The notes beneath the pieces are model-generated. The model did not search any database. It was not told the origin of the DNA and was given only the letters and a program-made list of their open reading frames with translations. Position numbers and translations under genes: made by a program. 44,685 nt of DNA from Deltaproteobacteria bacterium (GTDB lineage: Bacteria; Desulfobacterota; Desulfuromonadia; Geobacterales; Pseudopelobacteraceae): contig JACRCG010000276.1 of the NCBI GenBank assembly GCA_016219145.1, forward strand, positions 1-44,685, read 5' to 3'. Positions 27,189 through 35,160 of the stretch are shown here, piece after piece (position 1 is the stretch's first letter; every line of letters starts with the position of its first letter).

Positions 27189-28256
27189 ATGGTTCGTGAT
27201 GTAACGAACACGACCAACGGATACCTCCCACGGTCCTTACTCCTGCAATGGCATATCACCGAACGCTGTGATCACTCCTGCCGTCATTGTTATCAGGAAG
27301 GCACACTTGCGGATCTCCCCTTTGACACTCTGCTCACCATTCTGGAACAGTTCCGCTCACTGCTCGCCAGACTTTGCTCTGAATCTCCGCACAGAATCCC
27401 GGCACATATCACGATCAGCGGCGGTGAACCGTTTCTGCGGGATGACTTTTTTGATCTGCTGCAACGCCTGCATGACCTGCGCCGCGAGTTCAGCTTTGCA
27501 ATCCTGACCAGCGGCAGCCTGATAGATGCTGCTACGGCGATGAGGCTCAAACTACTCGCCCCCAAATTCGTCCAGGTCAGCCTGGAAGGGAAAAAAGAGA
27601 CGCATGATTCCATCCGCGGCCGGGGGGATTTCGAGCGGGTGCTGGCTGCTATTCATTATCTGAAAAAGGCTGGAGTCCCTGTGCTGATCTCTTTTACCGC
27701 TCATCGGGGGAATTTCAGGGAGTTCGGCCAGGTGGCTGCAATCGGGAGAAAGCTTGGTGTCAAGCGGGTATGGGCCGACCGTTTCGTGCCGCTGGGAGGT
27801 GCTGCGTCACAAAGAGATCTGGTGCTGACGCCGCAGGAGACGGATGATTTCCTCGGAATCCTGGCAACGGCAAACAAAAAACGTCCGCTGCTCCCCTGTC
27901 CGACCGAAGTTGCCACTCTGCGCGCGCTGCAATTCCGCGCCGGGGGCGGCAAACCTTACCGCTGCCAGGCCGGGCGCGAACTGCTGACGGTTATGGCCGA
28001 CGGCACACTGGCGCCTTGCCGCCGCATGCCGCTGCTGATCGGCAACCTGCTTGAAGACAATTTATCTGAACTTTACTTCGAAAGCCCGCTTCTGCGGGAG
28101 TTGCGAGAAGACAAAATCCCCACTGAATGCGGCGCCTGCTTCTATCGTGAACTCTGCGGCGGCGGACTGCGCTGTCTCTCACAGGCCATGCAAGGCTCAT
28201 TCAACCTTGCCGACCCGGGCTGTTCAATGCTACAACACCCCTCATGCTCCAGTTAA
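27189..28256 (+). CDS. Radical SAM/SPASM domain protein
   Basis: LQWHITERCDHSCRHCYQEG (CxxxCxxC), ISGGEPFLRDDF, C-terminal CRRMPLLIGNL...CGACFYRELCGGGLRC SPASM-like Cys cluster. Confidence 0.9.
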   Translation: MVRDVTNTTNGYLPRSLLLQWHITERCDHSCRHCYQEGTLADLPFDTLLTILEQFRSLLARLCSESPHRIPAHITISGGEPFLRDDFFDLLQRLHDLRREFSFAILTSGSLIDAATAMRLKLLAPKFVQVSLEGKKETHDSIRGRGDFERVLAAIHYLKKAGVPVLISFTAHRGNFREFGQVAAIGRKLGVKRVWADRFVPLGGAASQRDLVLTPQETDDFLGILATANKKRPLLPCPTEVATLRALQFRAGGGKPYRCQAGRELLTVMADGTLAPCRRMPLLIGNLLEDNLSELYFESPLLRELREDKIPTECGACFYRELCGGGLRCLSQAMQGSFNLADPGCSMLQHPSCSS

Positions 28257-30199
28257 TCAATCTATCCAAAGACTTTGCCGGCACCCCGCTCTTCACCAAC
28301 ATCTCCTGGCACCTGAAAAAGGGTGAGCGAGTGGCGCTGGTCGGTGAGAACGGCGCCGGTAAATCAACGCTGATGAAGATTATTGCCGGATTGACTGAAA
28401 CGTCGTCGGGCGAGATCCAGTTTGCCAAAGGAGCAAAGGCCTCCTATCTGCCTCAGGACGGAATTGTCACCACCGGTCAGTCGCTGTTTCATGAAGCGCG
28501 TTCGGCGCTGGCCGAACTGCTGGCAATGGAGGAGGAACTGCACCGTATCGGACAGGATCTGGAAAAACTTCCCCACGACTCACCCGAACATGATCAACTG
28601 TTGACCAGGTACGGCGAACTACAGGAGCAGTTCCGCCATCACGGCGGCTATACCATGGAAGCCGAAATCGGCTCGGTATTAAAGGGCCTGGGCTTCTCGC
28701 AGTCCGACTGGCAGCGTGACTGCGGCGAGTTCTCGGGCGGCTGGCAGATGCGCATCGCCCTGGCGCGCCTGCTGCTGCAGAAGCCGGATGTACTGCTGCT
28801 GGACGAGCCGACCAACCATCTGGATATCGAGGCGCGCAACTGGCTGGAAGAGTACCTCTGTTCCTATCCCGGCTCGGTTATCCTGGTCTCCCACGACCGT
28901 TATTTCATGGACAGTGTCTGCAGCCGCATCGCCGAGGTCTGGAACCACACCATCAGCGACTATCACTGCAACTACTCGCGCTATCTTGTGCAGAGGGAAG
29001 AGCGGGTTTCGGCCCTGCGCGACGCCAAGCGCCGCCAGGATGAAGAGGTCGAGAAGACCGAGGACTTCATCCGCCGCTTCCGTTATCAGGCCAACAAGGC
29101 CTCACTGGTGCAGTCGCGCATCAAGCAGCTCGAAAAAGTCGAACGGATCATTCTGCCCCCCGAGCGAAAGAAGATCCGCTTCCAGTTCCCGGTAGCTCCC
29201 AAGAGCGGAAAGACAGTCTGCGAACTGAAAGGAGTTACCCGTTCGTTCGGCGCTCACGTCGTCCTTGACCGGATCAACCTGACCATTGATAAAGGGGAGC
29301 GGATTGCGCTGGTAGGGCATAACGGCGCCGGGAAATCGACCCTGATGGCACTCTTGGCCGGGGGTGAATTTCAGGGTGGCGAGCGGATTATCGGGCATAA
29401 TGTCAGCATGGACTATTTTGCCCAGGATCAGGCCAATACGCTGGATCAGAGCCGTTCAGCCTATGATGAACTTTACGCTGACGCGCCCTATGACATGGTG
29501 CCAAAATTGCGGGACATACTGGGGGCGTTTCTCTTCTCGGGCGACGATATCCACAAGCCGGTCAGCGTGCTCTCCGGCGGGGAGCGCAACCGCCTGGCGC
29601 TGGCCAAAATGCTGCTGCGCCCCTCCAACCTTCTGCTGATGGATGAGCCGACCAACCATCTGGACCTGTTCAGCAAGGAGGTGCTGCTGGATGCCCTGAA
29701 GGGTTTTGACGGCACGGTGGTGTTCGTCTCGCACGACCGCTATTTTGTCAATGCCCTGGCAACACGGGTGGTCGAGGTAGACAGCGGTCAGGTGGAAAAT
29801 TTCTTCGGAGATTACGAGTATTACCTGGAGAAAAAAAACGGTGCCTTGGCGACCGCGCTTGCTCAACCCCGGATATCAAACCACGAACCGCGAACCACGA
29901 ACCGTGAACCCGGAACTATTCCCGCCCCGCTCCCTCCACTGAACAAGGAAGTCCGCCTTAAGGACCGCGAAGAGGAAAAGCGCCGCAAGCGCGAGGAACA
30001 GGCCCGTCAGAAGCAGATGAGTGAAATCGAGCAGCAGATTTCGTCGCTGGAAAAGGAGTTGGCGCTCCTGGAGACCGAGATGAACGAAGCGGGCTACTTC
30101 GACGACCCAGAGCGGGGTCTGCAAGGCGGCGAACGCCATGCGTCCCTGAATGAGCGGCTGGGGGAGCTGTACGGGAAATGGGAAGGTTTGTCAGGCTGA
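28244..30199 (+). CDS. ABC-F family ATPase
   Basis: Two ABC modules (GENGAGKSTLMKI, LLLDEPTNHLDIEARNWLEEYL; GHNGAGKSTLMALL, LLMDEPTNHLDLFSKEVL), no TM domain. Confidence 0.93.
   Translation: MLQLINLSKDFAGTPLFTNISWHLKKGERVALVGENGAGKSTLMKIIAGLTETSSGEIQFAKGAKASYLPQDGIVTTGQSLFHEARSALAELLAMEEELHRIGQDLEKLPHDSPEHDQLLTRYGELQEQFRHHGGYTMEAEIGSVLKGLGFSQSDWQRDCGEFSGGWQMRIALARLLLQKPDVLLLDEPTNHLDIEARNWLEEYLCSYPGSVILVSHDRYFMDSVCSRIAEVWNHTISDYHCNYSRYLVQREERVSALRDAKRRQDEEVEKTEDFIRRFRYQANKASLVQSRIKQLEKVERIILPPERKKIRFQFPVAPKSGKTVCELKGVTRSFGAHVVLDRINLTIDKGERIALVGHNGAGKSTLMALLAGGEFQGGERIIGHNVSMDYFAQDQANTLDQSRSAYDELYADAPYDMVPKLRDILGAFLFSGDDIHKPVSVLSGGERNRLALAKMLLRPSNLLLMDEPTNHLDLFSKEVLLDALKGFDGTVVFVSHDRYFVNALATRVVEVDSGQVENFFGDYEYYLEKKNGALATALAQPRISNHEPRTTNREPGTIPAPLPPLNKEVRLKDREEEKRRKREEQARQKQMSEIEQQISSLEKELALLETEMNEAGYFDDPERGLQGGERHASLNERLGELYGKWEGLSG
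29879..29911 (+). repeat. Heptanucleotide tandem repeat inside the ABC-F linker
   Basis: aaccacg aaccgcg aaccacg aaccgtg aaccc: AACC[A/G][C/T]G x4 plus a partial unit. Confidence 0.85.
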
Positions 30200-30225
30200 C
30201 ACATTGTTAATCACGACTTGCCACC

Positions 30226-30249
30226 AAAACGGCAGCAATGCCGTTTTTT
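30226..30249 (+). terminator. Rho-independent terminator
   Basis: aaaacggca-gcaa-tgccgtttttt after the ABC-F gene. Confidence 0.85.
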
Positions 30250-30340
30250 TGTTTGTATGGCATTTAATGTACGGTTTTGTTATAAGCATTTGGTAATTTT
30301 GATCAAGTCGGCTGACAGCAAGCACAAAGGCCCGCAGATT

Positions 30341-33300
30341 ATGAAACTTGCCGTTGTTCCACCTGTAAAATCACTCAGCAAGGCCTACCTCAAACAGTGC
30401 CTCAAGCGTGAACAGATCGAGCTTTTCAAGGCCAATCTGGCCCGCATGTTCGAGCGTATCCGTAGCGACGAGCACGAAGAGCACCTCAAGAATATCGTCT
30501 CCGACTTCCTCAAGGACACCTGGTACAAACAGACCAACGAGATCAACACCAGCGGCCGCGCCGATCTGGCGATTCACAACAGGATGACCTCCGCCTCATC
30601 GGTCGGAGTGCTGATAGAGGTCAAGCGGCCCGCCAACAAGAACGAGATGATCTCGCCCGAGCGCCCCAATGCCAAGGCGCTGCACGAGCTGCTGCACTAC
30701 TACATGCAGGAGCGTTACATCAAGGACAACAAGGAAATCCGGCATCTGATCGTCTGCAATATCCATGAGTGGTACATCTTCGACGCAGTTGATTTTGAGC
30801 GTTTCTTCTTCCACAACCAGAAGCTGGTCAAGAGCTACAAGGAGTGGAACGACGGCCTGCTGGTCAGCACAAATACTGACTGGTTCTATCAGGAGATTGC
30901 CAAACCCTTCATTGAAAAGGAGCTGGACGAACTTCCCTGCACGTACTTTGATTTGCGGGATTACGTAGGGGCGATACCTTGTGTTCGCCCGCCTTTGGTT
31001 GAAAATTGCAGCAGTGGTGGCGATTTTGAAAAGGGCGATCACAAGGATGCGCCCCTACAGAAACGATTGATTGCCCTCTACAAGATTCTCTCCCCGACAC
31101 ACCTGCTCAAGCAGAGTTTCAGCAACGACAGCAACTCGCTCAACAGGGAATTTTACAGCGAACTGCTGCATATCATCGGTCTGGAAGAGGTCAAGGACAA
31201 GGGCAAGAAGCTGATCCGCCGCAAGCCGGAAGGGAGCCGCAATGACGGCTCGCTGCTGGAGAATACGATCAATGTTCTCAACGTGCGACACAGGCTACCC
31301 CCTCTGCCTGAGGGAGAGGGGCGGGGTGAGAGGGTTTTCGACGTTGCCCTGGAATTGTGCATCACCTGGCTGAATCGCCTGCTGTTCCTGAAGCTGCTGG
31401 AAGGACAGTTGATCGGCTATCACAAGGGGGATCGCAGCCATGCCTTCTTGAACAGCAGCCGGATTGAGGATTTCGACGAACTGAACGAACTGTTCTTCGA
31501 GGTACTGGCGGTCAGAGTGGACGAACGGAGCGAATCTGTCCGCGCCAAGTTCGGCAACATCCCCTACCTGAACAGTTCCCTGTTCGAGGAAAGCGACCTG
31601 GAGCGGGCCACCATGCGGATTAACGAGCTTAAAAACCGGCTCGACCTGCCGCTGCACGGTTCAACTGTTCTGAAGGCCGCCAACGGTAAGCGCCTCACCG
31701 GCAGTAAAAGCACCCTTGGATATCTGTTCGAATTTCTGGACGCCTACGATTTCGGAGCAGAAGGGAGCGCCGACATTCAGGAGCAGAACAAGAGCATCAT
31801 CAACGCCTCGGTGCTGGGGCTTATTTTCGAGAAGATCAACGGCTACAAGGACGGCTCCTTCTTCACCCCCGGCTTCATCACGATGTACATCTGCCGTGAG
31901 ACCATCCGCCGCGCCGTGCTGCGCAGGTTCAACGAGACCTACGGCTGGGACTGCGCCAACATCACCGAACTGCACAACGACCTCTATCGCCGGCGCATTC
32001 CGTTGAACGAAGCCAACACACTGGTCAACAGCCTCAAAATCTGCGATCCGGCGGTCGGTTCCGGCCATTTCCTGGTCTCTGCCTTGAACGAGATCATAGC
32101 TGTCAAGAGCGAGTTGCGGATACTGGCCGATAGCGACGGAAAGCTGCTGCGCTGTGATGTCACCATTGAAAATGACGAGTTGATCGTTACCGTCGATGAC
32201 CAGATTTTTGAGTACAATTACAGGGACTCCGAATCACAGCGGGTGCAGGAAACGCTCTTCCACGAGAAAGAGACCATCATTGAAAACTGCCTCTTCGGCG
32301 TGGATATCAATCCCAAGTCAGTCGCCATCTGCCGTCTGCGGTTATGGATAGAGCTGCTGAAGAATGCCTATTACCGGAAAAGCCCAACCCCCCTCAATCC
32401 CCCCTTATCAGGGGGGAGGCCGTTAGCTCCCTCCCTTGATAAGGGGAGGGCCGGGGAGGGGTTGCAACTGGAAACCCTGCCCAACATCGATATCAACATC
32501 AAGTGCGGCAATTCCCTGATCAGCAGGTTTGCCCTGGCCGGAACTCCGAATTTCCCGGCCTCCAGCAGGAAAAAGCAAAAGGAATTGGCCGATAAATACC
32601 GCGAGCTGGTTTTTTTCTACAAGCATTCTCCAAGCAACAAAGCCGAAATTCGGAAGCAGATTGAAAACCTCAAGCACGATCTGGAAAACTTCGGCCTGCC
32701 CAAAGACAAGGATCTGATTGCCTTGCGGAAAAAAGAGAACGAAGTTGCTCAGCTTGGATTTGCCTTTGACAAACAGGGGGCGGAGGCACGGCAAAAGCTT
32801 TTGGCAGAGGTGGGGGTGTTACAGAAGCGCTTTGCCGAGAAGGAACGGCTGGTCTACAACAACGCCTTCGAATGGCGTTTCGAGTTTCCCGAGGTGCTGG
32901 ATGAAGAAGGCGAATTTGTCGGTTTTGACGCGATTATCGGTAATCCGCCTTACATCCGGCAGGAAGCCATCAAAGAACAGAAACCGGCTTTTATGGAGAT
33001 GTTCGGCTCGTTTTTCTGCGGTACTGCCGATATCTACACCTATTTCTACAAAACCGGCCTGAATCTGCTCAAGCCCGGCTCCACACTCTGCTACATCGCC
33101 CCCAACAAATTTATGCGGGCCGGTTACGGTAAAAACACCCGCGAGCTGCTGACAACAGTGGCCAGACCGTTGATGGTACTGGATTTTGGCGATTTGCCGA
33201 TTTTTGATGAGGCCACGACGTATCCTTCGATTGTGATGGTTCAAAACGTAGGGGCGATACCTTGTGTTCGCCCGCCTTTGGGTGGTAATGGCAAGATTGC

Positions 33301-34363
33301 TGGCCGTTACGGCAAGGGCGATCACAAGGATACGCCCCTACACAAACAAACCTTTTTCACCGCCACCTTCACCGCCACCGACCAGTTGACCAGCTTCGAC
33401 GAAACCCTGGCTGCCATCGGCTTCAGCATGCCGGTTGCGGCGTTAAGAAATGAGGGTTGGACGCTGGAACGCCCGGATGTTCTGGCCTTGATGGACAGAT
33501 TGCGTGTGGTTGGAAAGCCTCTGGGTGCGTATGTGGAAGGAAAGTTTTACTATGGCATCAAGACCGGCTTGAACGAAGCCTTTATCATTGATGAGGAGAC
33601 AAAAGCCCGTCTGATTGCCGAAGACCCGAAAAGTGCCGGGATCATCAAACCTTGGCTGCGAGGGCGAGACATACGGAAGTGGCAGGCGGATTGGGCTGGA
33701 CTGTATATCATTGCCATTGCCAGCAGCGGCAACAGGGAATGGCCTTGGTCGCAGGAGGCATCTGAATCAACTGCGCGACCTCTGTTTGAGCAGGCCTACC
33801 CGGCGGTTAACAAGCACCTTTCTCAATGGGAAACAGGACTCCGGAAACGCGATGACAAGGGACGTTTCTGGTGGGAGTTGCGGGCTTGTGTTTATTGGGA
33901 AGAGTTTTATAAAACCAAGCTTGTTTATCAAGAAATCGCTACTTTTCAGTCCTTTGCATACGCCGAATCAGGACTGGTCTGCAACAACAAATGTTTTCTT
34001 ATTCCAGAAAAGAACGATTTTTTTCTAGCTCTGCTGAACAGCAAACTACTCTGGTGGTTTATTGGTAACCTGACCTCCGGGCTAGTAGGCGGCGCTCGTG
34101 CCATGCAAATGCCCTACATGCAACAGCTCCCCATCCCACCCGCCACCGACGCCCAGCAAGCCCCCATCATTGAGCGCGTCCAGAGAATCCTTGAGATAAA
34201 AAACAACTCAAAGGCGGGCTTCGACTCCGCTCAGCCAACAACCAGTTCCCTGAGCGGAGTCGAAGGGGACGTCCCGCAACTTGAAGCCGAAATAGACCGC
34301 CTTGTGTACGACCTTTACGGCCTGACCGACGAGGAGATGGCCGTGGTAGAGGGCAAGAAATGA
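30341..34363 (+). CDS. Eco57I-type DNA methylase/restriction (type IIG-like) protein
   Basis: N-terminal PD-(D/E)XK-like GRADLAIHN...VGVLIEVKRP; motif I KICDPAVGSGHFLVSALNEI; NPPY motif FDAIIGNPPYIRQEA; TaqI-like C-terminal region GIKTGLNEAFIID..IIKPWLRGRDIRKW. About 1340 aa. Confidence 0.88.
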   Translation: MKLAVVPPVKSLSKAYLKQCLKREQIELFKANLARMFERIRSDEHEEHLKNIVSDFLKDTWYKQTNEINTSGRADLAIHNRMTSASSVGVLIEVKRPANKNEMISPERPNAKALHELLHYYMQERYIKDNKEIRHLIVCNIHEWYIFDAVDFERFFFHNQKLVKSYKEWNDGLLVSTNTDWFYQEIAKPFIEKELDELPCTYFDLRDYVGAIPCVRPPLVENCSSGGDFEKGDHKDAPLQKRLIALYKILSPTHLLKQSFSNDSNSLNREFYSELLHIIGLEEVKDKGKKLIRRKPEGSRNDGSLLENTINVLNVRHRLPPLPEGEGRGERVFDVALELCITWLNRLLFLKLLEGQLIGYHKGDRSHAFLNSSRIEDFDELNELFFEVLAVRVDERSESVRAKFGNIPYLNSSLFEESDLERATMRINELKNRLDLPLHGSTVLKAANGKRLTGSKSTLGYLFEFLDAYDFGAEGSADIQEQNKSIINASVLGLIFEKINGYKDGSFFTPGFITMYICRETIRRAVLRRFNETYGWDCANITELHNDLYRRRIPLNEANTLVNSLKICDPAVGSGHFLVSALNEIIAVKSELRILADSDGKLLRCDVTIENDELIVTVDDQIFEYNYRDSESQRVQETLFHEKETIIENCLFGVDINPKSVAICRLRLWIELLKNAYYRKSPTPLNPPLSGGRPLAPSLDKGRAGEGLQLETLPNIDINIKCGNSLISRFALAGTPNFPASSRKKQKELADKYRELVFFYKHSPSNKAEIRKQIENLKHDLENFGLPKDKDLIALRKKENEVAQLGFAFDKQGAEARQKLLAEVGVLQKRFAEKERLVYNNAFEWRFEFPEVLDEEGEFVGFDAIIGNPPYIRQEAIKEQKPAFMEMFGSFFCGTADIYTYFYKTGLNLLKPGSTLCYIAPNKFMRAGYGKNTRELLTTVARPLMVLDFGDLPIFDEATTYPSIVMVQNVGAIPCVRPPLGGNGKIAGRYGKGDHKDTPLHKQTFFTATFTATDQLTSFDETLAAIGFSMPVAALRNEGWTLERPDVLALMDRLRVVGKPLGAYVEGKFYYGIKTGLNEAFIIDEETKARLIAEDPKSAGIIKPWLRGRDIRKWQADWAGLYIIAIASSGNREWPWSQEASESTARPLFEQAYPAVNKHLSQWETGLRKRDDKGRFWWELRACVYWEEFYKTKLVYQEIATFQSFAYAESGLVCNNKCFLIPEKNDFFLALLNSKLLWWFIGNLTSGLVGGARAMQMPYMQQLPIPPATDAQQAPIIERVQRILEIKNNSKAGFDSAQPTTSSLSGVEGDVPQLEAEIDRLVYDLYGLTDEEMAVVEGKK
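30965..31058. repeat. 94-bp in-frame palindromic element, copy 1
   Basis: gtaggggcgataccttgtgttcgccc ... gggcgatcacaaggatgcgcccctac; arms are near-perfect inverted repeats. Confidence 0.9.
31294..31338. repeat. In-frame palindromic repeat (ccctctgcctgagggagaggg family)
   Basis: ctaccccctctgcctgagggagaggggcggggtgagaggg encoding LPPLPEGEGRGERV. Confidence 0.8.
32385..32464. repeat. In-frame nested palindromic repeat
   Basis: caacccccctcaatccccccttatcaggggggag...ctccctcccttgataaggggagggccggggaggggttg; ends inverted, two internal hairpins. Confidence 0.88.
33248..33341. repeat. 94-bp in-frame palindromic element, copy 2
   Basis: gtaggggcgataccttgtgttcgcccgcctttgg ... aagggcgatcacaaggatacgcccctac; same length and frame as copy 1. 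Confidence 0.9.
34219..34265. repeat. In-frame 16-bp inverted repeat (CTTCGACTCCGCTCAG family)
   Basis: CTTCGACTCCGCTCAG (34219-34234) and CTGAGCGGAGTCGAAG (34250-34265), perfect arms. Confidence 0.9.
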
Positions 34364-35136
34364 GTCCCCGCCCTTCGGCACTGCGCGCTCACGGCGGCTA
34401 CCGCCAGCTGCGTTCATTTCAGGTGACTGAGATCATCTACGACGGCACGGTCTCGTTCTGCGACCGCTTCGTAAACAAACGCTCGCGAACGCATGATCAG
34501 ATGGTCCAGGCTGCGCGCAGCGGACGCCAGAACATCGCCGAAGGGAGCAGGGCCTCGGCGACATCGAGCCAGACGGAATTACGCCTGGTGAATGTGGCGC
34601 GCGCCAGCCTGGACGAACTGCTGCTGGATTATGAAGATTATCTTCGTCAGCGCAGGCTATCGGCCTGGGGCAAGGATGACCCTCAGGCGCGGGAAGTGCG
34701 TGCTTTGGGGAAAACACATCCGACTGATCAGTCAGATCGGACCGATCGGTCTGATTCTCCAAATCGGTCGGATGCTGAATCCTATTCCCCCTGGCTGAAC
34801 CATGCCGATCCGGCGGTGGTTGCCAACACTCTGATTTGCCTGATTCATCAGGCAAATTATCTGCTGGATCGCCAGATTGCCGGCCTGGAGAAGCAATTCA
34901 TCAGCGAGGGGGGCTATAGCGAGCGGTTGCACGCTGCCCGTCTTGATGAGCGTCGAAAACAGACTGCAATTAATCCGACTGATCAGTCGGATCGGACTGA
35001 TCAGTCGGATCTGAAACCTTGCCCGGCCTGTGGCCAGCCGATGCTGCTCCGCACAGCACGGCAAGGGGCTCGTGCCGGATCACAATTCCGGGGTTGTTCG
35101 GGATATCCAGAATGCAGGACGACCTTGCCGCTGTAG
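34360..35136 (+). CDS. Four-helix-bundle (23S IVP/Avd-like) protein with C-terminal topoisomerase-type zinc ribbon
   Basis: SFQVTEIIYDGTVSFCDRFV..RTHDQMVQAARSGRQNIAEGSRASATSSQTELRLVNVARASLDELLLDYEDYLRQ four-helix-bundle pattern; CPACGQPMLLRTARQGARAGSQFRGCSGYPECRTTLPL zinc ribbon. ATGA overlap with upstream gene. Confidence 0.82.
   Translation: MSPRPSALRAHGGYRQLRSFQVTEIIYDGTVSFCDRFVNKRSRTHDQMVQAARSGRQNIAEGSRASATSSQTELRLVNVARASLDELLLDYEDYLRQRRLSAWGKDDPQAREVRALGKTHPTDQSDRTDRSDSPNRSDAESYSPWLNHADPAVVANTLICLIHQANYLLDRQIAGLEKQFISEGGYSERLHAARLDERRKQTAINPTDQSDRTDQSDLKPCPACGQPMLLRTARQGARAGSQFRGCSGYPECRTTLPL
34719..34773. repeat. In-frame (TC)CGACTGATCAG-type repeat tract 1
   Basis: tccgactgatcagtcagatcggaccgatcggtctgattctccaaatcggtcgga encodes PTDQSDRTDRSDSPNRSD. 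Confidence 0.85.
34973..35010. repeat. In-frame CGACTGATCAGTCG palindromic tract 2
   Basis: ATCCGACTGATCAGTCGGAT perfect 20-bp palindrome, followed by cggactgatcagtcggat; encodes NPTDQSDRTDQSD. Confidence 0.88.
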
Positions 35137-35160
35137 AGATCTGAATACAAGAGGTGAACC

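Noticed and set aside
31153-31365. Antisense ORF reading LSPRPSPSGRG
   Set aside because: Translation of the palindromic repeat on the wrong strand.
34719-35010. Diversity-generating retroelement (Avd-like neighbour)
   Set aside because: No reverse transcriptase or TR/VR pair is visible in the window.
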